A stretch of 64,000 bases of DNA from Psychrobacter aquaticus CMS 56 (GCF_000471625.1 NZ_AUSW01000027.1:1-64000); one strand, 5' to 3'. Counted from the first letter of the stretch, positions 31,040 to 39,492 are shown. The notes: generated from the letters alone by a model not told the origin. Made by a program: numbers and translations.

Positions 31040-31526
31040 ATAGCGTCCTTAATTTTATATCAATTGTTTTTATTTAGTGTGCTTATTGGTACGCATTTCT
31101 GAGCGGATCTTAAATCGTCAAAAAAAACGTTTATTCAAATCTTTGTAGACAATCTTATCAGACAAACTAGGGCGTGTCCTCATTTTGAAAATGGTTATAA
31201 AAATGAGATAAATTGAAGCCAAACAAGGAAAATAGTGCTGATAATATCGAGATATTAACCAGCTATTTGACACAGTTTGGCGAATATTTAGCCATTTTTA
31301 TAAACATTTAGGCATCCTCGTTCAGATTGAGGACACGCCCTAGATAGAACTTGGAAGTCATTCTTGTTCGCCTTGCTCATCAGCATTCATCTTAACATAA
31401 GCAATGGCATCACGTGGTAGCAACGATTTACCACTACGCAATTACTACATTTTTGATGCGGAGCGTTGATAAATTATGCCAAATAACCAATCATGCCGTA
31501 CGACTAAAAACTATTAAGGTAAAACC
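31040..31526. other. Divergent region containing a miniature element
   Basis: This 487-bp gap between the LOG gene and the hydrolase gene is occupied from 31167 to 31343 by a CTAG-flanked inverted-repeat element (separate entry). The rest holds the two promoters; no other gene was seen. Confidence 0.6.
31171..31339. mobile_element. Non-autonomous IS5-type miniature element (MITE), complete
   Basis: This 169-bp element has perfect 12-bp terminal inverted repeats (GGCGTGTCCTCA at 31171-31182, its complement at 31328-31339). The flanks carry the direct repeat CTAG (31167-31170 and 31340-31343). Subterminal sequence is also partly inverted (ttataaaaatg near 31194 against catttttataa near 31293). 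A 4-bp CTAG target is typical of the IS5 group, so it was probably mobilised by such a transposase; none is in this window. It has no coding capacity. A truncated second copy lies at 61622. Confidence 0.75.
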
Positions 31527-32471
31527 ATGGATAATCATAAAACGCCTTCTTCTGTAGCGCAACGCAGTAATATTATTGACGCTACCATCAATCCCCATGC
31601 GGATATCGACACCTACTTACTGAGTATAATGACCGACCGTAACCAGCCATTAGCCGCGACTGTGTATCGACCTAAAGAAACGATAAAAAAAGCCATCATG
31701 ATAGCCCCAGCAACGGGCATCAAACGACAGTTTTACCATAATTTTGCGACGCACTTAGCCAGTCATGGCTTTGGTGTGCTGACCTTCGACAATGAAGGGA
31801 TTGGCGAATCACTGTCGACCTATTTGGCGAAATGTGACGCGTCTTTAATCAGCTGGGGCCGTCATGATATGCCAGCTGTGCTCGATGCGTTGCAAGATGA
31901 ATTTGCCGATGCCACTTACCACCTAATCGGTCATAGCGCGGGCGGTCAACTGATTGGTTTGATGCCGAATCACAAGGTCATTGCCTCTGTATTTAATGTG
32001 GCTTGTTCCTCAGGCCGTATCAAAAACATGGAATTGCCTTATAAGCTCAAAGCGATGGGCTTTATGGACGCCTTTATTCCTGTCACTAACTTAGCATTAG
32101 GTTACACGCCTTCGGATAAAATTGGTATGGGTGAACCGCTGCCGCGCGGTGTTGCGAAGCAGTGGCGTGAGTGGTGCAATGGCGCAGGCTATATCAAGAC
32201 AGCCTTTGGCAAAAGTATACACACGCATTTTTATGATGAGATAAACATGCCCGCATTGTGGCTCGGCTTTAGCGATGATGATATCGCCAATAGCAAAAAC
32301 ATGGACGATATGATACGCGTATTTACAAAAATGCCAGTCGAAAAGCGCTTTTTAGAACCCAAGGATTTTGGGCTACATCATATCGGTCACATGCGTTATT
32401 TCAGTAGTAAAACCAACGCCAAAGCACCAACGCTATGGCAGATGGCGGTGGATTGGTTGCATCAGCAATAA
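31527..32471 (+). CDS. Alpha/beta hydrolase (serine aminopeptidase S33-like)
   Basis: This 314-residue cytosolic hydrolase has no signal peptide. The oxyanion region KKAIMIAPATGIKRQFYHNF, the strand FGVLTFDNEGIGES, the nucleophile elbow LIGHSAGGQLIGLMP (Ser near residue 138) and a likely catalytic His in GLHHIGHMRYF near the C-terminus are visible. The family includes lysophospholipases and esterases; the substrate is unknown. The ATG at 31527 is preceded by aaggtaaaacc. It is convergent with the exonuclease gene 36 bp downstream. Confidence 0.8.
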   Translation: MDNHKTPSSVAQRSNIIDATINPHADIDTYLLSIMTDRNQPLAATVYRPKETIKKAIMIAPATGIKRQFYHNFATHLASHGFGVLTFDNEGIGESLSTYLAKCDASLISWGRHDMPAVLDALQDEFADATYHLIGHSAGGQLIGLMPNHKVIASVFNVACSSGRIKNMELPYKLKAMGFMDAFIPVTNLALGYTPSDKIGMGEPLPRGVAKQWREWCNGAGYIKTAFGKSIHTHFYDEINMPALWLGFSDDDIANSKNMDDMIRVFTKMPVEKRFLEPKDFGLHHIGHMRYFSSKTNAKAPTLWQMAVDWLHQQ

Positions 32472-32507
32472 CCGTTTAGCGCTTATATCACACCTCGATG
32501 CGCCTCA

Positions 32508-33203
32508 TTATTCCTTGATATGCTCTGTTGGCTCTTCTGCCTTGATACGCTTGTTTAACGCAGAATACAGTGACGGCTGCATGTTATGAATGTTACCAAG
32601 CATCCATTTCACATAGCTGATAGGTACGTCTTTGATTGCCTTGCCCTTATGCTTGCCAAAAGGCATCTTACTCACAGGATTGGCAGTATTAGAGATGGCA
32701 TGTGCCGCTGCAAAATCCGTCGGCGAAATCTCTAAACGCTCACAGCACGCCCGATACAGCAAATAACACATACGAGCATCACCTAGCGCGTCATGAGCTG
32801 CAATCGTCATCCTGCTCGCCGCGCCGTTGCCCAATAGCTGCTCGATACACTTGGACTGACCATAAGCATGCCACTCTGGAAAGGCGGCGCGCGCCAGTCT
32901 AACGGTACAAATCAGCTTGGTAGAGGGACTACCAATCACGCGCCAATCGAAGCGAACATTATGACCAATCAAGTACGCTGGCAATTCAAATTGTTCCAAC
33001 TCAAAACGCTCAAGACCCGCGACATCTTCATCAGTAATGCCATGCACTTTGATGACAATCGGTGATATTGGACGGCCACTATTGAAGTACTTCATCCACT
33101 CATAGCCCGTAGTGACATTGATGGTCGCTACTTGGATCGGTCGTGGATCACGCCCTTGATCGGTTTCAGTGTCAATAATCAGGGCAGTATCAAAATCAGT
33201 CAT
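32508..33203 (-). CDS. DnaQ-like 3'-5' exonuclease with C-terminal DUF3820
   Basis: This 231-residue protein has a DEDDh exonuclease domain: Exo I ALIIDTETD (Asp11/Glu13), Exo II LIGHNVRFDWRV near residue 80, and Exo III AHDALGDARMCYLLYR near residue 140 with the final His and Asp. The last ~45 residues (SKMPFGKHKGKAIKDVPISY and onward) match DUF3820, a short domain often fused to such nucleases. Likely substrates are single-stranded DNA or RNA ends, but the specific role is unknown. It is divergent from the M23 peptidase gene, with a palindromic repeat in the gap. Confidence 0.87.
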   Translation of the reverse strand: MTDFDTALIIDTETDQGRDPRPIQVATINVTTGYEWMKYFNSGRPISPIVIKVHGITDEDVAGLERFELEQFELPAYLIGHNVRFDWRVIGSPSTKLICTVRLARAAFPEWHAYGQSKCIEQLLGNGAASRMTIAAHDALGDARMCYLLYRACCERLEISPTDFAAAHAISNTANPVSKMPFGKHKGKAIKDVPISYVKWMLGNIHNMQPSLYSALNKRIKAEEPTEHIKE

Positions 33204-33505
33204 AAGGCATGATCCATAAGTCTAAATAACAGTCGTGGTATCGTATAGTCAAGTTGCTATAAAAGAGATTCAGCCAGACTGGTATAAATTTTTTGTAGCC
33301 TCTGGCAGCAAAGGCACAGCAAGGCAGAAAAATTTGTACCAGTCCTGCGTCATAATATCGTGTATCCACTTTATTTAGTATCGACTATAGAGTAAATACG
33401 CTATTCATGGGAATAAACTTGTTATATAACAATGCTATACAAACGCAGACCCATAAAACCCATATACTATCATTTAAAATAATCTAAAAAAGATAAGAGA
33501 CTTTA
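33204..33505. other. Divergent intergenic region holding palindromic repeat copy 1
   Basis: About half of this 302-bp gap (33244-33390) is copy 1 of the dispersed palindromic repeat. The remaining ~110 bp before the peptidase start are AT-rich and should contain its promoter. Confidence 0.6.
33244..33390. repeat. Dispersed palindromic repeat, copy 1
   Basis: This is ~147 bp. The core stem is gactggtataaa (33277) / tttgtaccagtc (33344) around the conserved centre aaggcacagcaag. Outer arms are tatagtcaa at the left and ttgcgt/tatcgactatag at the right. It shares the core and the flanking atatcgtgtatc...tcgactatag block with copies at 34121, 60074 and 60323. Confidence 0.8.
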
Positions 33506-34096
33506 ATGCCACCAAATGATGAAAACAAGCAACAAAAACCTGCACTTTTGAGCCGCGTACTAAAGGTGTTGATTAGGGCTACTGTGCTGTTAGCATTACT
33601 ATTTATACTCGATAAACTATTGCCAAGCATCAGTCAACAGACACAGTCATTTATGGTGGCGAAATGGCAACAGCTCAGCCTAATGCAACAAGAACCACCC
33701 ACAGAAAACAGCTTGCCCAATCCGCTGCCCGAACAGCGACTGACCGATACATGGGGCGCCGCGCGTAGTCAAGGACGCTCACATGAAGGGATTGATATCT
33801 TTGCCCCGCGAGGCACACCGATTCAAGCAACGACGCAAGGCATCGTCAGTAAAGTTGGGGAAAATAATTTGGGTGGTCGCGTGGTCGTGGTAGTAGGACC
33901 AGGGGGTGCAGGGCATTACTATGCCCATTTAGAAGACTATGCTGACATCGCGCCCAATGACTGGGTAAATGCTGGTGACATCATTGGTTATGTTGGTGAT
34001 AGCGGCAACGCCAAAGGCACACCGCCTCATGTCCATTATGGCATTTATATCAATGGCAGCGCCGTTAACCCATATCCGCTTTTGCAAAAAGACTAA
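33506..34096 (+). CDS. M23 family metallopeptidase (membrane-anchored)
   Basis: This 196-residue zinc peptidase of the lysostaphin/LytM group hydrolyses or remodels peptidoglycan cross-links in the periplasm. The single N-terminal hydrophobic segment ([19 protein letters not shown], about residues 22-40) likely anchors it. The M23 motifs are [13 protein letters not shown] (His and Asp zinc ligands near residues 93-97) and THE second ligand pair in [10 protein letters not shown] near residue 175. The HxH and HxxxD pattern is intact, so it is probably active rather than a degenerate EnvC-type activator. It ends before palindromic repeat copy 2. Confidence 0.9.
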   Translation: MPPNDENKQQKPALLSRVLKVLIRATVLLALLFILDKLLPSISQQTQSFMVAKWQQLSLMQQEPPTENSLPNPLPEQRLTDTWGAARSQGRSHEGIDIFAPRGTPIQATTQGIVSKVGENNLGGRVVVVVGPGGAGHYYAHLEDYADIAPNDWVNAGDIIGYVGDSGNAKGTPPHVHYGIYINGSAVNPYPLLQKD

Positions 34097-34120
34097 AGTT
34101 GGTAACGCCCTATTTCTAGA

Positions 34121-34267
34121 TGTAGTCAATTCACTATAAGAAATACACGGAGAGACTAGGATAAATTTTTTGTAGCATCGAGCTGCGAAGGCACAGCAAG
34201 CCAGAAAAATTTATCCCAGTCTAGCATCATGATATCTTGTATCAATTCTATTTATTATCAACTATAG
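34121..34267. repeat. Dispersed palindromic repeat, copy 2
   Basis: This is ~147 bp between the convergent peptidase and phoR genes. The core stem is agactaggataaa (34153) / tttatcccagtct (34222). The centre (gaaggcacagcaag) and the right flank (tatcaactatag) match copy 1. The stem differs from copy 1 at several positions on both arms, preserving pairing. Confidence 0.8.
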
Positions 34268-34296
34268 TTTATAAAAATTAGCAAGAAATTTTAATA

Positions 34297-35388
34297 TTAA
34301 TCGGTGGACGCAGAGCGAACGTAAGCTGCTGGAAACACCATACTAAAAGTCGATCCGACTCCTTCTACTGACTCAATTTGCAAATTGGCCTCATGTTGAT
34401 ACAAGACGTGCTTTACAATTGCTAGTCCCAGCCCAGTTCCACCTGTGGCACGGCTACGACCTTTATCAACGCGATAAAAACGTTCAGTCAAACGTGTGAT
34501 ATGCTCCGGCGCAATCCCAATACCATTGTCCTCGACAGCAAAACGACAACCATCAGCAGTCTTTGTCCAGCTAATGGCAATATTGCCACCTTTTGGTGTG
34601 TATTTAATGGCGTTAATAACCAGATTCGATAACGCACTATTTAGGTACATCTCCGAACCATACAACCCATCATAGGTATCTATCTGCAAATGAATGGTAT
34701 GGCCATATGCTTGATTGTAAGCCTGCGCATCGTCATAAATATTGGTAAGCAAACGGGTCATATCGATATAATTAAGTTCATGAGTCTCTTCGATTTCAAT
34801 GCGAGACAACAACAATAAGTCATTCACAATCCTATTCATACGGGCAGTTTGCTGAGTCATTAGCTCAAAACCGCGTCGCCAATGCGGTGGCATATCTGGT
34901 TGATCTGAGAAGTTTTCTAGATACCCCATCATTACGGTCAACGGTGTACGCAGTTCATGCGAGACATTCGCTACAAAGTCACGACGCATCTCCTCTAAAT
35001 GCTGCAAGCGCGTGACATCATAAATAATTAGCAGTTTCTCATCGCCGAAAGGTGTGAGTTCACATTTCAGATAGCGCTTAGGGTCTTGCCATGACTCTAT
35101 ATGCACACTATCATTAAATGTTGTAGTCGCCTGATAATATTGACGAAACTCAGGCACACGAATAAAATCAAAAATACTTTTGTCTTTATCATCTGGTTGT
35201 AATGACAATAACTCTTGAGCAGATTGATTCCACCATTCCAAACTGTCATCTTCGTTGAGTAAAATTACTGCATCTCGTAATGCCCGTAAGGCGCTTCTGA
35301 TTTTTTTGAGTTGATCCGTTGTATTTTGCTGGGCGATTGGCTCTAACTGATTCTGGGGCTCATTATCCATCGACGCGATGTTGCTCAT
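34297..35388 (-). CDS. phoR: Phosphate regulon sensor kinase PhoR, lacking membrane segments
   Basis: PhoR phosphorylates PhoB when phosphate is scarce. The 363 residues hold a PAS domain (~30-125, LRDAVILLNEDDSLEWWN), a HisKA domain with phospho-acceptor His144 in VANVSHELRTPLTVMMGYL, and an HATPase domain with N box (NLVINAIKYTPKGGN), G1 (VEDNGIGIAPEH) and G2 (GGTGLGLAIVKHV). No hydrophobic segment is present, whereas E. coli PhoR has N-terminal membrane helices. The start is firm: AAGGAGG lies just upstream of the ATG at 35388 and an in-frame TAG immediately precedes it. The start is 76 bp after phoB. Confidence 0.92.
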   Translation of the reverse strand: MSNIASMDNEPQNQLEPIAQQNTTDQLKKIRSALRALRDAVILLNEDDSLEWWNQSAQELLSLQPDDKDKSIFDFIRVPEFRQYYQATTTFNDSVHIESWQDPKRYLKCELTPFGDEKLLIIYDVTRLQHLEEMRRDFVANVSHELRTPLTVMMGYLENFSDQPDMPPHWRRGFELMTQQTARMNRIVNDLLLLSRIEIEETHELNYIDMTRLLTNIYDDAQAYNQAYGHTIHLQIDTYDGLYGSEMYLNSALSNLVINAIKYTPKGGNIAISWTKTADGCRFAVEDNGIGIAPEHITRLTERFYRVDKGRSRATGGTGLGLAIVKHVLYQHEANLQIESVEGVGSTFSMVFPAAYVRSASTD

Positions 35389-35464
35389 CTATCCTCCTTA
35401 CCACTACTCGCTGTGTTACGTTAGATTACGATGACACTTCTGATTGTGAATTACTTATAACAAG

Positions 35465-36169
35465 CTACATTGGTTCAATGAGGCTAGAAAATCGATAACC
35501 AGTACCGCGTACCGTTTGTATCAACGTATCACAGTTATGGGGGCGCAGTAATGTACGCAAACGTTTGATATGGACATCAATGGTTCTATCTTCAATATAC
35601 ACATTTCCGCCCCATACTTGATCCAGTAATTGTGTCCGTGTATAAGCACGCTCTGGATGACTCATAAAAAACGCCAATAAGCGATACTCAGTAGGCCCAA
35701 CCTCAATAACTTTGCCAGCAGCCATCACGCGTTGGCTTTTTGGGTCTAAACTTAAATTGCCTATTTCGATCGATTTATCGTTACTGAGCGCACTACTACG
35801 GCGCAGCACCGCTTTGATTCTTGAAATCAACTCACGCGTCGAAAATGGCTTGGTCATATAATCATCCGCACCAGCATCGAGACCGTGAACCTTGCTGTCT
35901 TCTTCACTTTTGGCGGTCAGCATAATGACTGGTATCTCAGAGAGCAAATCATCGTTTTTTAGCATACGACAAAAATCAATGCCGCTTTTATCCCCCGGTA
36001 GCATCCAATCCAACAAAATCAATGCTGGCCTGTGATCGACTACTTGTTGATGCGCTTCTGACACATCAGCTGCCTGCAAGCTATCAAACCCTGCCATCTC
36101 TAGTGTCATTACGATCATTTCACGAATGGCGGGTTCATCTTCAACAATCAAAATTTGCTCATTGTACAT
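35465..36169 (-). CDS. phoB: Phosphate regulon response regulator PhoB
   Basis: PhoB is the OmpR-family transcription factor of the phosphate-starvation response. The receiver domain (residues 1-120) has the acidic pocket EDEP at 10-13, phospho-acceptor Asp54 in ALILLDWMLPG and the Thr/Lys switch in MLTAKSEED and DDYMTKPFS. The winged-helix domain (~135-230) ends GNVYIEDRTIDVHIKRLR...VRGTGYRFS. It is upstream of phoR on the same strand. A Pho-box-like direct repeat lies about 90 bp upstream, so autoregulation is expected. Confidence 0.96.
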   Translation of the reverse strand: MYNEQILIVEDEPAIREMIVMTLEMAGFDSLQAADVSEAHQQVVDHRPALILLDWMLPGDKSGIDFCRMLKNDDLLSEIPVIMLTAKSEEDSKVHGLDAGADDYMTKPFSTRELISRIKAVLRRSSALSNDKSIEIGNLSLDPKSQRVMAAGKVIEVGPTEYRLLAFFMSHPERAYTRTQLLDQVWGGNVYIEDRTIDVHIKRLRTLLRPHNCDTLIQTVRGTGYRFSSLIEPM

Positions 36170-36257
36170 ACGGCATTCTCAGTGTTAGAGGACAAAGTTT
36201 AGCATGTAAAAAAGGCGATAAATGCTCGCCAACTTCTCTCTATTAAACAAATTAATT

Positions 36258-36275
36258 ATGACAACTCGATGACAT
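36258..36275 (-). promoter_or_regulatory. Pho box upstream of phoB
   Basis: Read on the minus strand this is ATGTCAT-CGAG-TTGTCAT: two TGTCAT half-sites spaced 11 bp apart, the classic PhoB-binding arrangement. It lies ~89 bp before the phoB start. Confidence 0.7.
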
Positions 36276-36392
36276 TGGGTTTTTAAGCGATTAATATAGT
36301 CAGCTCAAGATAAGAAAGACACACTTATAGTAACGTACTACTGATATGATTTTTAGATTGAATCGACTGTAGCTGACAACTTATTCAATCGT

Positions 36393-36848
36393 TTAATCCA
36401 CTTCTAATAAAAAGTTCAGTGGGCCATCATTGATACTCTCAACTTGCATATCAGCACCAAATTGACCAGTGGCAACATTAGGATGTTGCGTCTGAGCATA
36501 AGCAACCAATTGAGCAAACAATGTTTTTGCCGCGTCAGGTGCCATCGCTTCACCAAAATCAGGACGACGGCCTTTGTTTGTTTTTGCCATTAAGGTAAAC
36601 TGTGATACCAATAACAACCCACCACCGACTTGTTGCACATTTTTATCCAGTTTACCGTATTTGGCAGGATCGTCATCATTATCAAAGATGCGATACGTGA
36701 GGATTTTATCGATCATTCGCTGTGCACTCTCTAAGCTGTCCTCATGTCCCAAGCCAATATAAGCCAACAAACCACGTTCGATTGCACCAACACAATGATC
36801 ATCGATAACGACCCTAGCGCGGTGTACCCGTTGTACAAGTGCTTTCAT
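36393..36848 (-). CDS. dtd: D-aminoacyl-tRNA deacylase
   Basis: DTD removes D-amino acids (and glycine) mischarged on tRNA. The 151 residues begin MKALVQRVHRARVVIDDHCV and carry the two family motifs: LLVSQFTLMA near residue 80 and the Gly-cisPro segment NDGPLNFLLEV near 140. In most DTDs the second motif reads GPVTF; here Thr is replaced by Asn while Gly-Pro is kept. The gene is monocistronic, between phoB and psd. The start is supported by length match to the family (about 145-150). Confidence 0.95.
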   Translation of the reverse strand: MKALVQRVHRARVVIDDHCVGAIERGLLAYIGLGHEDSLESAQRMIDKILTYRIFDNDDDPAKYGKLDKNVQQVGGGLLLVSQFTLMAKTNKGRRPDFGEAMAPDAAKTLFAQLVAYAQTQHPNVATGQFGADMQVESINDGPLNFLLEVD

Positions 36849-37249
36849 TTACGGCCTTCTTTATTTATAAATGGAATGGCTTACAGATTATGCTCATACA
36901 ATGATACGCTGTCCATGATAAAATACCGCCATTTACTTGCTCATTAATTAGGGCGTGTTTGATATTCACAAATAGGCACTGCTGATCGCTAAAACGGTTC
37001 CAGACAAGGCGCAAGTCGATGATAATGTTAATGCCTTGGCGAGACTTGCAACGCCGTATGGGGCAGTTTTAGCATCAGCCTAAAAGGACAGGACTCTTTT
37101 TTGCCGCTTCATTGCTAAAAATAGACGTATAGAATGACTATACTCACTATTTTTACCTTCGAATCGCCTAAAAAATAGTCTCTGTCAGTGCCATGGTTGA
37201 ATTATCAAACATGCTCTATTACCTCAAACTTTATTTTGGTCGCCTTACT
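36849..37249. other. Region upstream of psd with structured element
   Basis: This ~400-bp region holds the inverted-repeat element at 36951-37082 (separate entry) and the psd promoter, which I cannot assign. The psd start itself is ambiguous within this stretch. Confidence 0.5.
36951..37082. repeat. Structured inverted-repeat element with IS-like left end
   Basis: The segment begins gggcgtgtttga, similar to the end of the CTAG-type MITE (ggcgtgtcctca), but no matching right end is present. Inside, gctgatcgctaaaac (36981-36995) pairs with gttttagcatcagc (37066-37079), and nested gcaagtc / gacttgc (about 37011/37043) extends the fold. It could be a decayed transposon end or an independent repeat family; this is the only copy in the window. 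Confidence 0.4.
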
Positions 37250-38083
37250 ATGAATTTATTCACCACCTTACAACAGCTTGTCCCGCAGCAGCAACTGAGT
37301 AAAGTCGCTGGGCGTTTGGCTGCCAGCCGTCATCCATATGTCAAACGGGCATTTATCCGTGGCTTTGCCAAAGCCTACAACGTCAGTCTCGATGAGTATG
37401 AGCGCCAAAGTCTGAATGCGTATGAGAGTTTCAATGACTTTTTTACACGTGAGCTAAAAGAAGACGCTCGCCCGATCGATGCCACTGTCAACGGCATCGT
37501 TAGTCCTGCTGACGGTATCATCTCTCAGCTCGGACAAATCGAAGATCATAAATTGCTACAGGCCAAAGGTCGTCACTATGATGTCGGGCAACTGCTTGCC
37601 GATAGCGAAGATGGTAGCTATTTTGCCGATGGCAGTTTTGCCACTGTTTATCTGGCACCAAGCAATTATCATCGCGTCCACATGCCATTTGCGGGTACGT
37701 TGACCAAGACACGCTACGTACCGGGTACGCTGTTTTCGGTCAATAATACCACTGCTGCCAATGTACCTGACCTATTTGCCCGTAACGAGCGTTTGGTGTG
37801 TATGTTTGATACCAAATATGGTAAAGCTGCCGTGGTGATGGTTGGCGCTATGATTGTCGCTGGCATCGAAACCGTAGCGACTGGTAAGATCACTCGTACC
37901 GATGACATACAAGAAGCCGATCATGATATGGACTTTGCAGCAGGTGATGAGCTTGGACGTTTTTATTTAGGGTCTACTGCCATTATCCTGCTGCCAAAAG
38001 CCGCACAAGCGGACTGGCAAGCAAGCATGCACGCCAATAGCGTGATAAAAATGGGACAGTTGCTGGGTATCACTAAACCGTAA
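37250..38083 (+). CDS. psd: Phosphatidylserine decarboxylase proenzyme
   Basis: Psd makes phosphatidylethanolamine from phosphatidylserine at the inner membrane and self-cleaves to create a pyruvoyl cofactor. The cleavage motif LGST is present (Ser at residue ~242 from this start) in RFYLGSTAIILLPK; PADGIISQLGQIED near residue 85, HRVHMPFAGTL and RNERLVCMF are further family segments. I chose ATG 37250 (MNLFTTLQQLVPQQQL) because it aligns with the usual N-terminus; ATG 37193 would add 19 residues. Neither has a strong ribosome site. A terminator follows. Confidence 0.95.
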   Translation: MNLFTTLQQLVPQQQLSKVAGRLAASRHPYVKRAFIRGFAKAYNVSLDEYERQSLNAYESFNDFFTRELKEDARPIDATVNGIVSPADGIISQLGQIEDHKLLQAKGRHYDVGQLLADSEDGSYFADGSFATVYLAPSNYHRVHMPFAGTLTKTRYVPGTLFSVNNTTAANVPDLFARNERLVCMFDTKYGKAAVVMVGAMIVAGIETVATGKITRTDDIQEADHDMDFAAGDELGRFYLGSTAIILLPKAAQADWQASMHANSVIKMGQLLGITKP

Positions 38084-38107
38084 CTTTTCTCTGGCATAAT
38101 AAAAAAT

Positions 38108-38152
38108 AAAAGCCCAGTTAAACGTGAATAATGACGTTTGACTGGGCTTTTT
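38108..38152. terminator. Terminator between psd and the HD-domain gene
   Basis: A 15-bp stem (agcccagttaaacgt / acgtttgactgggct, one mismatch) with an 8-nt loop is flanked by A and T runs, between convergent genes. Confidence 0.85.
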
Positions 38153-38174
38153 ATTGTCTGTTATTTACTTAGAA

Positions 38175-38804
38175 TCACGCATTAATCAGCCATCCTCGCT
38201 CGGTTGCGTACTCAATATTTTTTGAGAGCCAATCATGAATAGAAGGGAAGCTTTCTTTAATAAAGACATGAGCACTCGCGACTTGGGTACGTGTGACCCC
38301 AAGCTCAATCCATGTTTTACCATTGGTATTTATGTTTAGCAAAAATGGCAATAAGCGATCAACGACCCTAAGCAGCTGAGCCTCTTTACTGCTGCCTGTC
38401 TCTTGCGCCTCCCAAATTGCGCTTAGCTCACTAATGCCATTGCCCCGTTCACACTGCAATCTGGCGATACCAGAGCGCTCTTCAATATGGGCATCACTAC
38501 GTACATTGGCATATAAAAAAGTATCACCCGCATCGATCTCACCCAAATCATGTACCAGAGCCATCTTTAGCAGTGTTTCGTGATTGATATCCAATTCAAA
38601 TAACTCAGCGATTGACCAGCACGCCATGGCTAAGTGCCAAGAATGTTCGGCAGAGTTTTCTTTACGAGTGGTATTTGTCACATAGCTGCGGCGATTCACA
38701 CGTTTTAGGGCATCTAATTCTAGTAAAAAATGAGTGATATCATCTATATCGATAGTTGAAACGGCTTTTGGATTCGTTAATGACATAGGCGTGTTTGAAG
38801 ACAT
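38175..38804 (-). CDS. HD domain phosphohydrolase (YfbR-like)
   Basis: This 209-residue metal-dependent phosphohydrolase has the HD-domain metal ligands: His in RKENSAEHSWHLAM near residue 55, the His-Asp pair in KMALVHDLGEIDAGD near 85, and Asp in LLRVVDRLLPFL near 145. This pattern matches the YfbR/HDDC2 group of 5'-deoxynucleotidases, though the substrate is inferred. Start ATG 38804 (MSSNTPMSLTNPKAVS) is preceded by agagagaagt; the in-frame ATG at 38840 lacks such a site. It follows a terminator at 38858-38883. Confidence 0.85.
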   Translation of the reverse strand: MSSNTPMSLTNPKAVSTIDIDDITHFLLELDALKRVNRRSYVTNTTRKENSAEHSWHLAMACWSIAELFELDINHETLLKMALVHDLGEIDAGDTFLYANVRSDAHIEERSGIARLQCERGNGISELSAIWEAQETGSSKEAQLLRVVDRLLPFLLNINTNGKTWIELGVTRTQVASAHVFIKESFPSIHDWLSKNIEYATERGWLINA

Positions 38805-38857
38805 ACTTCTCTCTGATTCTTTGGTAGTTTTAAAAATCACTGTTATGGCTAAAAAAA

Positions 38858-38890
38858 ATAGCGCTTATCTTACAAAGCGCTATCTCGTTT
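38858..38890 (-). terminator. Terminator of the cysteine hydrolase gene
   Basis: The stem atagcgct / agcgctat with a 10-nt loop is followed on the minus strand by a run of Ts (the A run at 38851-38858 on the plus strand). Confidence 0.8.
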
Positions 38891-38916
38891 AAATCTACTG
38901 AAATGGGTTAAACCCG

Positions 38917-39492
38917 CTATTTGATTAAATTACTAATGGTTTTAAACGCTGGGTCTTCGCTACTGCGGCACAATTCAAACAGAATGGTTTCTACTGTCGT
39001 AATTACTCCACCGGCACGGCGAATACGGCGAATGGCTTGTTTTTTATCATAGGAGAAACGCGAACCAACAGCATCACCAATAATGACGGGCTGCATCCCA
39101 TTATCAAGCAAATCAAGTGCGGTTTGTAACACGCAAACGTGCGCCTCGACCCCCAATAATAAAATAGTGCTACGATTCTGCTGCGCTAAATGATGCCATG
39201 TGTCGTTATTATCGCAGGCACTAAACGTGACTTTTTCAAAGCTTTTTTTGTTGTCACCTTCTAGTACATCACGTATCTCGGGCAAGGTATCGCCCAATCC
39301 TTTTTTATATTGCTCATTGAGCATGATGGGGATACCAAGCGCTTGTAGACCTTTGATAAGCGTCACTGTTTTTTTGATGATATTTTCGTGATCATAGATG
39401 TGCGGTGTTAAGCGTTCTTGTACATCGATAATCATCGCTTGCGTGTTTTCACGAGCGATTCGATAAGTGCGGTCGGTAATTGTAGTAGACAT
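38917..39492 (-). CDS. Isochorismatase-like cysteine hydrolase
   Basis: This 191-residue member of the isochorismatase/nicotinamidase-like fold carries the triad Asp24 in AMIIDVQERLTP, Lys near residue 90 (KKSFEKVTFSAC), and the nucleophile Cys in LLGVEAHVCVLQTALDLLD near 119. The cis-peptide GVEAHVC segment is the family hallmark. The isochorismatase-type hydrolase subfamily covers many amide substrates, so function is open; a nicotinamidase role is not indicated by metal-ligand residues. The start at 39492 follows AAGGAG at 7 nt. The IS element lies 190 bp upstream. Confidence 0.87.
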   Translation of the reverse strand: MSTTITDRTYRIARENTQAMIIDVQERLTPHIYDHENIIKKTVTLIKGLQALGIPIMLNEQYKKGLGDTLPEIRDVLEGDNKKSFEKVTFSACDNNDTWHHLAQQNRSTILLLGVEAHVCVLQTALDLLDNGMQPVIIGDAVGSRFSYDKKQAIRRIRRAGGVITTVETILFELCRSSEDPAFKTISNLIK

